Assembly: GCA_937908115.1 (NCBI GenBank)
Contig: CALEQZ010000058.1
Span: 1-10,279, forward strand
Reading direction: 5' to 3'
Length of the DNA: 10,279 bases
Source of the DNA: an uncultured Alcaligenaceae bacterium
GTDB taxonomy: Bacteria; Pseudomonadota; Gammaproteobacteria; Burkholderiales; Burkholderiaceae_B
Below the pieces are notes generated by a model. It saw only the letters and a program-made list of their open reading frames with translations. It was not told the origin of the DNA and did not search any database. Position numbers and translations under genes: made by a program. This document shows positions 1-8,516 of this stretch, in pieces. Position 1 is the first letter of the stretch, and each line of letters begins with the position of its first letter.

Positions 1-2599
1 GGTTGGCGCGCGGCACGTGCGTGGCGCACACCGGCTTGCACTTGCCGCAGCGCAGGCAATCCTTGATGGAGTGCGAGATCGAACCGATGTCGCTTTGCTG
101 CATGATGAGCGACTCGTAGCCCATCAGGTTGAAGCTGGGCGTCCAGGCGCGGCGCAGGTCGGCGCCGGGCATCAGCTTGCCGGCGTTGAAGCGGTTGTGC
201 GGGTCGACGCGCCGCTTGTATGCCTGGAAGGGGGCCAGCTCCTGTTCGGTCAGGAACTCGTACTTGGTCAGGCCGATGCCGTGCTCGCCGGAGATGACGC
301 CATCCAAGTCGCGCGCGATTTGCATGATGCGCGCCACGGCCTGGTTGGCCTCCTGCAGCATTTCGTAGTCGTCGGAGTTGACCGGGATGTTGGTGTGCAC
401 GTTGCCGTCGCCGGCGTGCATGTGCAGCGCGACGAACACCCGACTCTTGAGCACGCGGTCATGGATGGCCTGCATCTCGGCCAGCACGGGCGCGCAGTCC
501 GCGCCCGCGAACAGGCGCTCCATATGCGCACGAATCTCGGCCTTCCAGGACACGCGCACGGTGCGGTCCTGCACCACGTCGAACACGCGCGCCTGGGGCT
601 GCGCGGCGACGCGCTCGCGCAGCGCCGGCAGGACCGCGTCCATGCCAAGCTGCGCCAGCTCGGGCAGCGCCTGGGCCAGCGGCATGTCCAGGTTGTCCAG
701 CAGCCACTGCCAGCGCCTGCGCACCTCGCCCAGCAGTTCGACCGCCTGGCGGGTGCGGTCGCTCAGCAGCTCTTCTCGCGAGACGGCCTCGGGATCGGAC
801 GGGTCCGGCTTGGCCACGGGCAGATCCCCGGCCAGGAAAGCATCGAGCGCATCCACCAGCTTGAGCTTGTTGCGCGTGGACAGCTCGATGTTGATCCGCT
901 CGATCGCATCGGTGTAGTCGCCCATGCGCGCAAGCGGGATCACCACGTCCTCGTTGATCTTGAAGGCGTTGGTGTGGCGCGAGATGGCCGCGGTGCGCGA
1001 GCGGTCGAGCCAGAACTTCTTGCGCGCCTCGGCACTGACGGCAATGAAGCCCTCGCCGTGCCGGGTGTTGGCCAGGCGCACGACCTCGCTGGCCGCGGCG
1101 GCGACCGCCTGCTCGTCGTCGCCGACGATATCGCCGATCAGCACCATCTTGGGCAGGGTGCCCCGCTTGCTCTTGGTGGCGTAGCCGACTGCACGCAGGT
1201 AGCGCTCGTCCAAGTGCTCCAGCCCCGCCAGGATGGCGCCGCGCTGGCGGCCTTCACCGTCTAGGTACTGCTTGATCTCGACGATGGACGGGATGGCGTC
1301 GCGCGCCTGGCCGAAGAACTCCAGGCACACGGTGCGGGTATGGCGCGGCATGCGGTGCAGCACCCAGCGCGCGGAGGTGATCAGTCCGTCGCAGCCTTCC
1401 TTCTGCACGCCTGGCAGGCCGGCCAGGAACTTGTCGGTGACGTCCTTGCCCAGGCCTTCCTTGCGAAAGCGCCGGCCTTCGATTTCCAGGATTTCGCTGC
1501 GCAGCAGGCGCTCGCCCGGCGCGGCCGCGCCGTCGAACCACTTCAGTTCGAACCGGGCGACGTCGACATCATGGATCTTGCCCAGGTTGTGGCCCAGGCG
1601 CGTGACCTCGAGCCAATTACCGTCGGGGTCGACCATGCGCCACCAGGCCAGGTTGTCCAGCGCCGTGCCCCACAGCACGGCCTTTTTGCCGCCAGCGTTC
1701 ATGGCGATGTTGCCGCCTACGCAGGAGGCTTCGGCCGAGGTCGGGTCCACCGCGAAGACGTAGCCGGCGCGCTCGGCGGCTTCGGCCACGCGCTTGGTGA
1801 CCACGCCCGCGCCAGCCAGCACGCTGGCCACCGGCTGCTCGACCCCGGGCAAAGGACAGGTTTCCACCGGGCCGAGCGTATCGAGCTTTTCGGTATTGAT
1901 GACGGCCGACTTCCAGGTCAGCGGGATGGCGCCGCCGGTGTAGCCGGTGCCGCCGCCACGCGGCACGATGGTCAACCCAAGTTCGATGCAGCCCCGCACC
2001 AGCGGGGCGATCTCGGCTTCGCTATCGGGCGTGAGCACGACGAAGGGATATTCCACGCGCCAGTCGGTGGCGTCGGTGACGTGCGAGACGCGCGACAGCC
2101 CGTCGAACTTGATGTTGTCGCGCGCGGTATAGCGGCCCAGGACCTTTTGCACCTGCTTGCGCAGGCTGATCGTTTGGGCGAATTCGTCCTCGAAGGCGGC
2201 GATCGCCGCCCGCGCCCGGTCAAGCAAGGCGACCACCTTGGCATCGCGCTCGGAATCGTCGGGCTCGCGGCGGCGGTCGATTTCGCGCACCCGATGATGC
2301 AGCGCCTCGATCAGCAGCTTGCGCCGCTTGGGGTTGTCCAGCAGGTCGTCCTGCAGATAGGGATTGCGCCGGACCACCCAGATATCGCCCAGCACTTCAT
2401 AGAGCATGCGCGCCGAGCGCCCGGTGCGCCGCTCCCCCCGCAAATCCGACAGCAGCTGCCAGGCGTCCTCGCCCAGCAGGCGGGCCACGATCTCACGGTC
2501 GGACAGCGAGGTGTAGTTGTAGGGGATTTCGCGCAGGCGGGCGCCGGCAGCAGCCGGCAGGGCGTCTTTGAGCAACTGGGCGGGAATCGGGGCGTTCAT
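1..2599 (-). CDS. DUF3683-type FAD/FMN-binding oxidoreductase with 4Fe-4S domain (partial, C-terminus off the left edge)
   Basis: 866 codons are open from the ATG at 2599 to the left edge with no stop. An N-terminal region of about 190 residues, including a conserved stretch around RGERRTGRSARMLYEVLGD, matches the DUF3683 module of beta-proteobacterial FAD-linked oxidases. Next comes a PCMH-type FAD-binding domain with PRGGGTGYTGG (residues 213-223) and DPTSAEASCVGGN (near 288). The FAD-oxidase C-terminal domain has HMHAGDGNVH (726-735) and GEHGIG (771-776), typical of D-lactate/glycolate dehydrogenases. CLRCGKCKPVC (Cys848, 851, 854, 858) is a 4Fe-4S ligand motif, so an iron-sulfur/cysteine-rich electron-transfer module should continue beyond the edge. 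By family this is a flavin dehydrogenase passing electrons from a 2-hydroxy acid to the respiratory chain, but the substrate cannot be read from the sequence. The ribosome-binding site is weak; an AT-rich palindrome lies 16 bp upstream. Confidence 0.93.
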   Translation of the reverse strand, partial: MNAPIPAQLLKDALPAAAGARLREIPYNYTSLSDREIVARLLGEDAWQLLSDLRGERRTGRSARMLYEVLGDIWVVRRNPYLQDDLLDNPKRRKLLIEALHHRVREIDRRREPDDSERDAKVVALLDRARAAIAAFEDEFAQTISLRKQVQKVLGRYTARDNIKFDGLSRVSHVTDATDWRVEYPFVVLTPDSEAEIAPLVRGCIELGLTIVPRGGGTGYTGGAIPLTWKSAVINTEKLDTLGPVETCPLPGVEQPVASVLAGAGVVTKRVAEAAERAGYVFAVDPTSAEASCVGGNIAMNAGGKKAVLWGTALDNLAWWRMVDPDGNWLEVTRLGHNLGKIHDVDVARFELKWFDGAAAPGERLLRSEILEIEGRRFRKEGLGKDVTDKFLAGLPGVQKEGCDGLITSARWVLHRMPRHTRTVCLEFFGQARDAIPSIVEIKQYLDGEGRQRGAILAGLEHLDERYLRAVGYATKSKRGTLPKMVLIGDIVGDDEQAVAAAASEVVRLANTRHGEGFIAVSAEARKKFWLDRSRTAAISRHTNAFKINEDVVIPLARMGDYTDAIERINIELSTRNKLKLVDALDAFLAGDLPVAKPDPSDPEAVSREELLSDRTRQAVELLGEVRRRWQWLLDNLDMPLAQALPELAQLGMDAVLPALRERVAAQPQARVFDVVQDRTVRVSWKAEIRAHMERLFAGADCAPVLAEMQAIHDRVLKSRVFVALHMHAGDGNVHTNIPVNSDDYEMLQEANQAVARIMQIARDLDGVISGEHGIGLTKYEFLTEQELAPFQAYKRRVDPHNRFNAGKLMPGADLRRAWTPSFNLMGYESLIMQQSDIGSISHSIKDCLRCGKCKPVCATHVPRAN

Positions 2600-2614
2600 G
2601 GCTGAAGAATTGGC

Positions 2615-2635
2615 CCTTAAAGACACATTTTAAGG
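2615..2635 (-). promoter_or_regulatory. AT-rich inverted repeat overlapping a -10-like box upstream of the FAD oxidase
   Basis: CCTTAAA (2615-2621) and TTTAAGG (2629-2635) form a perfect 7-bp inverted repeat with a 7-nt spacer, in an otherwise very GC-rich 56-bp gap. On the minus strand TAAAAT (2632-2627) matches a sigma-70 -10 box at 5 of 6 positions and would give a leader of about 20 nt before the ATG at 2599. I see no convincing -35 box at the right distance. The overlap of palindrome and -10 suggests an operator for a repressor, but that is inference. It could also simply be an AT-rich promoter. Confidence 0.4.
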
Positions 2636-2655
2636 CATCGGCCGCACCGGCCCGG

Positions 2656-3192
2656 CTACCAACCGCTGGCCGCCCAGAGAAGGAAGGCGGTCATGAATAG
2701 GTAGCGCCCGAACTTGCCGATGGCCATGTACAGCATGCAAGGCCAGAAGCGCAGGCGCAGCCAGCCAGCCACGGCGCAAAGCGGATCGCCGACCACCGGC
2801 AGCCAGGACAGCAGCAGCGCGCTGGGGCCTAGCTTGTGCAGCCACTGGCGGGCCTTGACGTGCCAGCGGCCATGCATGCCGCGACCCTTGGCCTCGTCGT
2901 CATGATCCAGGTGCGGGTGCTTTTCCTTCCAGCGCTCGAAGGCTTTCCATGCGCCCAGCCCCATGGCGTAGCTGATCGCCCCGCCCGCGGTGTTGCCCAC
3001 CGTGGCCACCAGCACCGCCGGCCAAAACATGTCCGGCGACAGCTTGACGTAGGCGAACACGGCGGGCTCGGAGCCCATGGGCAGCAATGTGGCCGATACC
3101 AGGCTGACCAGGAATACAGCCGGCAGGCCGACTTCGGGCAGGGCAAAGGCCTCGAGCAGCCAATGCACCGCGCGGTACAAGGCTTGTTCCAT
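2656..3192 (-). CDS. YqaA/VTT-family inner-membrane protein
   Basis: This 178-residue protein has hydrophobic segments at about residues 20-48, 54-78, 120-145 and 152-177, so it is polytopic in the inner membrane. A charged loop rich in K, H, D and E lies near residues 82-115. LSWLPVVGDPLCAVAGWLRL (near 128-147) and GNTAGGAISYAMG (near 65-77) are characteristic of the YqaA branch of the VTT/DedA (SNARE-associated) superfamily. DedA relatives are linked to lipid scrambling and envelope homeostasis, but YqaA proteins have no settled role, so no reaction is assigned. It ends 56 bp before the FAD oxidase on the same strand; read-through is possible, but that gene has its own candidate promoter. 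No clear Shine-Dalgarno precedes the ATG; the start was chosen because it precedes the conserved amphipathic N-terminus. Confidence 0.85.
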   Translation of the reverse strand: MEQALYRAVHWLLEAFALPEVGLPAVFLVSLVSATLLPMGSEPAVFAYVKLSPDMFWPAVLVATVGNTAGGAISYAMGLGAWKAFERWKEKHPHLDHDDEAKGRGMHGRWHVKARQWLHKLGPSALLLSWLPVVGDPLCAVAGWLRLRFWPCMLYMAIGKFGRYLFMTAFLLWAASGW

Positions 3193-3295
3193 AACCGGGG
3201 ACGGGAGCGAGAGCGCTGCAGTTTAGCCGGATCGGGTCGGCCCTGCTGGGAGGCGATGCCCACACAGCGTTGCGGCCCGACTGACGCCAAAGGGA

Positions 3296-3980
3296 TCAGG
3301 CCGGCGCTGCGCCGTCCAGGTCAGCCGGCACGTCCACGTCGCGCAATACATCGTCGCCAGCCACCTCCAGCCACGCCACGTCCGCCGCGCGCCGGCGCAA
3401 CAGCGGCGCGGCGCCCTGGCCGTCGTCCAGCGCCAGCAAATCCGCCCGCAGCGTCGCGGCAAACCCCACCGGATGGCCGGGCCGCCCCGCATGGCGCGGG
3501 CGCGCCATGACGGCGCCTGCCCGTAGCGCATTGGCCACCGACGTGACAGACGCCGGCTGCAGGAACGGCATGTCGCCCAGCGCAACGACCCAGCCGACAG
3601 TGGGGCAGCTGGCCGCCACCCCGTGCTTGAGCGTCGCTCCCATGCCCAGCGCCGCCCGCGGGCAGTCCAGCACGTCCAGCGGCAACCCCTGCAGCGCCGC
3701 ACGCACCTGCGGCGCGCGCTCGCCGGCGATGACCAGCAGCCGGTCGACCGCCGGCAGCAGGGCCTGGCAGGCCGCGCGCACGACGGGACGGCCGTCGGGC
3801 AGCGGCTGGACGAGCTTGTACCGGGCGCCGGCGGGATCGAAGCGCACCCCGGCGCCGGCAGCCAGCATGATGCCGACGATGGCGCCGGGCCCCTGCCCGC
3901 CCGGCGCGCCGCCGTGCGCTGTGGTACTCTGGCCCGCGCCCTCGGCGCCCGTGGCCGAGTCTTTTTCCCGCCTGCTGTAA

Positions 3981-3988
<8 letters not shown>
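3296..3988 (-). CDS. MobA/MocA-like nucleotidyltransferase (NTP_transf_3)
   Basis: The protein has the small MobA-like Rossmann nucleotidyltransferase signature: IMLAAGAGVRFDP (nucleotide-binding loop, residues 40-52), Lys in YKL, GMGATLKHGV, the metal-binding ALGDMPF, GRPGHPVGFA, and a closing DVDVPADLD. GMGATL plus GRPGHPVGF resembles MocA/CoxC-type molybdenum-cofactor cytidylyltransferases more than MobA itself. The expected role is transfer of CMP or GMP to molybdopterin, but the substrate is not proven and no molybdoenzyme gene is nearby. The start is uncertain. The only upstream in-frame initiator is GTG at 3988, giving 230 aa with a Gly/Ala/Ser-rich leader of about 36 residues and an 8-bp overlap with the divergent ilvA. 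The next choice, ATG at 3868, would begin at the M of MLAAG and lose most of the first beta strand. Confidence 0.82.
3922..3930 (+). promoter_or_regulatory. Possible extended -10 promoter for ilvA inside the divergent nucleotidyltransferase gene
   Basis: TGG-TACTCT fits the extended -10 pattern TGn-TAnnnT and would place transcription start about 44 nt before the ilvA ATG at 3981. No good -35 box is visible, which extended -10 promoters tolerate. It is proposed mainly because ilvA has no non-coding upstream region: its promoter must lie within the 5' part of the opposing gene. Confidence 0.28.
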
Positions 3989-5489
<1,501 letters not shown>

Positions 5490-5491
5490 AC

Positions 5492-5516
5492 GGGCCGCCG
5501 CACGCGCGGCGGGCCC
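5492..5516 (+). terminator. GC-rich hairpin just after ilvA
   Basis: GGGCCGCCGC and GCGGCGGGCCC flank the 4-nt loop ACGC, pairing over about 10 bp with one bulge, 3 nt after the ilvA stop. C-rich sequence rather than a T tract follows, so it is not a canonical intrinsic terminator. It may stabilise the 3' end or assist termination. Confidence 0.35.
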
Positions 5517-5538
5517 CTCCCCCTTGCCGTGAATCAGC

Positions 5539-5569
5539 GCCTGCTGCCGCCTTCCCGGCGGCGGCAGGC
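5539..5569 (+). terminator. 13-bp stem hairpin between ilvA and the type III promoter
   Basis: GCCTGCTGCCGCC (5539-5551) pairs with GGCGGCGGCAGGC (5557-5569) over 13 bp with a single T-G wobble, closing a 5-nt loop (TTCCC). It is the strongest hairpin I found in the window. It sits 25 bp before the -35 element of the hrp-box-like promoter, so it would insulate the chaperone-effector unit from ilvA read-through. There is no T tract, so efficient intrinsic termination is uncertain. Confidence 0.45.
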
Positions 5570-5594
5570 CCACGGCGCGTTCCCCTGCCGAAAT

Positions 5595-5622
5595 GGAACT
5601 TCCCCGCCGGATCTGCCACTGA
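5595..5622 (+). promoter_or_regulatory. hrp-box-like promoter (HrpL/BtrS-type ECF sigma motif)
   Basis: GGAACT (5595-5600), a 15-nt spacer, then CCACTGA (5616-5622) matches the HrpL-type consensus GGAACC-N15/16-CCACnnA at 5 of 6 upstream positions and all fixed downstream positions. It lies 52 bp before the chaperone ATG, giving an expected leader of about 45 nt. In Bordetella the type III system is driven by the ECF sigma factor BtrS, which I take to read a HrpL-like motif. Assigning this site to BtrS is inference from motif and gene context. I found no second GGAAC plus CCAC pair at the right spacing in the places I checked. Confidence 0.65.
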
Positions 5623-5674
5623 CGGGCGTATCCGGGCGGGCAGCAGCCGCCCATGACCGAGATGGGGATATCAC

Positions 5675-6154
5675 ATGGATAAACGCGCATTGGCCAGCCG
5701 CCTGCTGGCCGACCTAGGCAACACGCTCACAGTGGGACCGCTGGCCTTGGACGAGGCCACCCACAGCTGCGTGCTGCTGTTCGACGGCGACTTGGTCGTC
5801 AATATCGAATACGACGACCCGCAAGGACGGTTGGTGCTGTCTTCCTACCTGGACGAGCTGCCGCGCGAGAATGCCGAACCTCTCCTGCGCGAGCTCCTGG
5901 CCGCCAACCTGTACTGGCACCGCACGCGCGGGGCCACCCTGTGCCTGGAAGAAGGCACCAACGGCATCCTGCTGACGTATTCGCACAGCGTGACCGAACT
6001 CGATTCGGCGTCCTTCGAAACGGTCGTCGAAAACTTCGTCAACCAGGCCGAGCGCTGGACCCGCCGCATCGGCCAGGCCAAGCAAGCCGCCGCCGACGGC
6101 GGCAACCGCTCCGACGGCGCTGCGCCGGCCGTCGCCCCAACGAACTTCGCCTAA
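5675..6154 (+). CDS. btcA: Class I type III secretion chaperone, CesT family (BtcA-like)
   Basis: This small protein (159 residues) has the CesT/Tir-chaperone layout. It starts with an N-terminal helix (LASRLLADLG) and then beta strands (HSCVLLFDGDLVVNIEYD and GRLVLSSYL). LLRELLAANLYW (70-81) is the family's most recognisable helix; the strands ATLCLEEGTNGILLTYSHSV and a C-terminal helix (FETVVENFVNQAERW) follow. Such proteins dimerise in the cytosol and hold the chaperone-binding segment of one effector ready for secretion. The effector gene begins 19 bp downstream, the usual order for a dedicated pair. A low-complexity Ala/Gly-rich tail of about 25 residues extends past the fold. GATGGGG at 5661-5667 serves as ribosome-binding site. 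The CesT family call is strong. The symbol is by analogy with the Bordetella btcA-bteA pair, recalled rather than aligned. Confidence 0.85.
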   Translation: MDKRALASRLLADLGNTLTVGPLALDEATHSCVLLFDGDLVVNIEYDDPQGRLVLSSYLDELPRENAEPLLRELLAANLYWHRTRGATLCLEEGTNGILLTYSHSVTELDSASFETVVENFVNQAERWTRRIGQAKQAAADGGNRSDGAAPAVAPTNFA

Positions 6155-6173
6155 CGGCACGGGAGTCGACGCC

Positions 6174-8501
6174 ATGACCATCGACGCGTTCAACCGGATC
6201 CTGAACCAGCCCAACCTGGACCTGGACAAGGTGCTGCACCAGGATGGCGGCAACGGCATCACGCTGCGCGAACCCCTGAACCCGCCCAGCGCATGGACCA
6301 AGTTCAAGGCGGCACTGTCGAACGTGCCGCTGTTGGGCAGGCTGGGCGCGTTGCAGCAGGCCCGCCAGGAGGTCGAGTCGTATCCGGTCCGGCTCGGGCA
6401 ATACCAGGCCAGCAACCGACAGATCCTGGCCGGCTTCGTGGCCGACCTGCGGCAGACCTACGGCGACCATATCGCCGACATGGCGGTGCGCGACCTGAAC
6501 CTGCGAGACGGCGCGCCGCTGACCGCGCGTACCGTGTCCCAGGCCCTGCAAAACGTCGGGCGCATGCAGCAGCAGTACCGCGCGATGAACAACATGGACA
6601 TCACGCGCTTCCTGGAAAGCCCGCTGGCCGGTGGCACGCGGTTGCCAGGCGAAACCGACATGAACGGCGTGTTCCTGGACCGCGGCATGGCGCTCAACGG
6701 CAAGTCGTCGTGGCAGGATGCCCTGGGAGACGGCGCTGCCCGCTTCATCACCCAGTATGTCATGCAGTGCTGCAGCGAACTGCCCGAGCATTCACAAGGC
6801 AGGCTGGACAATGCCCGCATCGCTGAGTTTGCCAACAAGGCGCTGGACCTGTACGAGGAACTGCTCGCCGCGCCTGGCATGACGCCCGAGAAGGTGTCGC
6901 ACCATTTGAACCGCGTCGCCGACGCCAACCGGGGCAAAGCAGTCGAAGCAAAGGCGTACGAAGCCCGCGCCCGCGAGTTCGTCATCGTCGACCGGATGGA
7001 ACACTGGCTCGACCGCAGCAACCCTGATTCCATGCTGCGCAGCATCGCCCGCGAGGTCGCCGGGCAAATGGGGGTGCCGGAACCACCCGACGGAGTACTG
7101 AAGTCGATCTCGCGCAACATGGTCGAGCAACTGAGCTATCGGACCGAGGCCATGCCAAAGGAGTTCGGCTGCAGCGCAGATGCCAGCGCCATCATCAACG
7201 CACTCGAGCCGCGCCTGCAGCAGCACGTGCGCGCCGCGGTCCAGGAGCACCTGCAAGCGGTGCAGCTGATCGGGCAATCGACGGTGCTAGGCCAGGCCGG
7301 CAAGGACCGGTTGCTGCAAATCGCGTCGACGCGCCGCATCGACACCGTCCAGGTGCGCGAATACGAACGGATGACCACCTCCGTCGAGCAAGCGATCCGG
7401 GCGCTCGCCCAGGGGCTGCCCAACCGGGATTACGCCCCTGTGCTGCAGGCGCTGGGAGGCGTGCTGGACGCCAGCGAACACGGCTTGGACGCCATGAAGG
7501 AGCACGGCGAAAGCCTGTGGGAATCCAACAGCCTGGCCGGCGGCGAGTTCTCCACGCAAACGATGGCGCTGGTCAATGAACTGGCCGTGGGCACGCTGTC
7601 GCAGGATCAGGCGCGGCAGCTACTCGATGTGCTGACCGGCGAACAAGGCCGCATGTTGATCCAAGGCATGCTGCACAGCAGTGACCTGCGCATGGGCGGC
7701 CAGTTCCCGATGATTTACGCCATGCTGACCGAATGCGTGGCGCTACGCGCCGGCCATGCGCCCAGCCGGGCCCTGGAAATCGCCCAAAGCGTGGGCAACG
7801 ATGCGGCGCCTGCGCTTTACCAGCTGCCGCCCAACCTGGCGCTGCCGGTGCTGACGTCCGCGCGCGATCCCGATTCCAGCCCGGTCGACGGACGCGGTGT
7901 GGTGCAGGGAGCGCGCAACGGCAAGCTCGTTTCCAAGACTTTCGATCCGGCGCAAGTCCTCGCGCAGCACCGCGACGACATCATCGACTACGTTTCCAGC
8001 CGCCCAGCGGGCTCGCGCCCGGGCATCTCCCAGACGATGGAGGCCGATACCGGACGCGCCACCTTCCACGTCAATGGCAGGCGCATCGGCGGCACCGGTA
8101 TCGACCGCACGCAAACGCTGGCCGATTTCCGCAATGCCTTCCCGCCGGGACCGGATGGCGATGCCATGGCGCTGGCGGTCAGCCGCTGCATGAACCAGAA
8201 CGGCATCAATTTGTTCTTCGAGCTGGCCAACGGACAAGCCTTCCCCGGCAAGTTCGCGACTTTCGTGAATCACCAGGTCGTGCACGAGGCACGCCAGCAG
8301 CCGGACGGCAGCTGGCAGATTCGCAGCACCCTTGGCTGCCGGCCCAACGCGATCGGTACGGGCGGTGTAGGCGAGATGCAGGAATTGGATACCGACGGCG
8401 TGGCGCTGTACTCGCTGACGTATACCGTGCGCCCGCCTGCACAGCCAGGCGGACAGCCGGCAATCGACGTCACCGGCTCACAGGTGGTCTTCAACTTTTG
8501 A
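6174..8501 (+). CDS. bteA: Large type III secreted effector with N-terminal membrane-targeting helical bundle (BteA/BopC-like)
   Basis: This 775-residue protein has no signal peptide and no membrane-spanning segment. Residues 1-40 are polar and could hold the secretion and chaperone-binding signals. Residues 41-147 (VPLLGRLGALQQAR, YPVRLGQYQASNRQIL, YGDHIADMAVRDL, GAPLTARTV) resemble the four-helix membrane-localisation domain shared by BteA, VopS and similar toxins, which binds acidic phosphoinositides. Residues 150-560 are mostly helical. From about 570 to 775 the composition turns beta-like, with a Gly/Pro-rich hinge, SRCMNQ (Cys672), VNHQVVHEA and LGCRP (Cys722). No catalytic family is recognised. 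BteA is the main Bordetella cytotoxic effector. I remember it as about 658 residues, so this is a longer variant or a paralogous effector. GGGAG (6161-6165) is a well-spaced ribosome-binding site, and translation probably follows from the chaperone. Six cysteines are spread at 199, 200, 333, 521, 672 and 722. Confidence 0.78.
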   Translation: MTIDAFNRILNQPNLDLDKVLHQDGGNGITLREPLNPPSAWTKFKAALSNVPLLGRLGALQQARQEVESYPVRLGQYQASNRQILAGFVADLRQTYGDHIADMAVRDLNLRDGAPLTARTVSQALQNVGRMQQQYRAMNNMDITRFLESPLAGGTRLPGETDMNGVFLDRGMALNGKSSWQDALGDGAARFITQYVMQCCSELPEHSQGRLDNARIAEFANKALDLYEELLAAPGMTPEKVSHHLNRVADANRGKAVEAKAYEARAREFVIVDRMEHWLDRSNPDSMLRSIAREVAGQMGVPEPPDGVLKSISRNMVEQLSYRTEAMPKEFGCSADASAIINALEPRLQQHVRAAVQEHLQAVQLIGQSTVLGQAGKDRLLQIASTRRIDTVQVREYERMTTSVEQAIRALAQGLPNRDYAPVLQALGGVLDASEHGLDAMKEHGESLWESNSLAGGEFSTQTMALVNELAVGTLSQDQARQLLDVLTGEQGRMLIQGMLHSSDLRMGGQFPMIYAMLTECVALRAGHAPSRALEIAQSVGNDAAPALYQLPPNLALPVLTSARDPDSSPVDGRGVVQGARNGKLVSKTFDPAQVLAQHRDDIIDYVSSRPAGSRPGISQTMEADTGRATFHVNGRRIGGTGIDRTQTLADFRNAFPPGPDGDAMALAVSRCMNQNGINLFFELANGQAFPGKFATFVNHQVVHEARQQPDGSWQIRSTLGCRPNAIGTGGVGEMQELDTDGVALYSLTYTVRPPAQPGGQPAIDVTGSQVVFNF

Positions 8502-8516
8502 TGCCGAGGGCTGGCC

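Noticed and set aside
17..2605. Two long plus-strand open frames (about 415 and 421 codons) across the left region
   Set aside because: They are antisense to the FAD/Fe-S oxidase, whose motifs (PRGGGTGYTGG, HMHAGDGNVH, GEHGIG, CLRCGKC) are unmistakable. The plus-strand translations are His/Gln/Ala/Arg-rich with no domain, as expected from a high-GC shadow frame.
3193..3295. Promoter or small gene between the YqaA-like and nucleotidyltransferase genes
   Set aside because: TAAACT on the minus strand near 3220 could be a -10, but no -35 is at a suitable distance. The frames there are short and domainless.
8217..8290. HExxH-type metalloprotease motif in the effector
   Set aside because: The sequence reads NHQVVHEA, giving HxxxHE rather than HExxH, so the zinc-protease signature is not present.
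8502..8516. Bidirectional terminator between the converging effector and apt genes
   Set aside because: The 15-bp gap contains no inverted repeat and no T tract.
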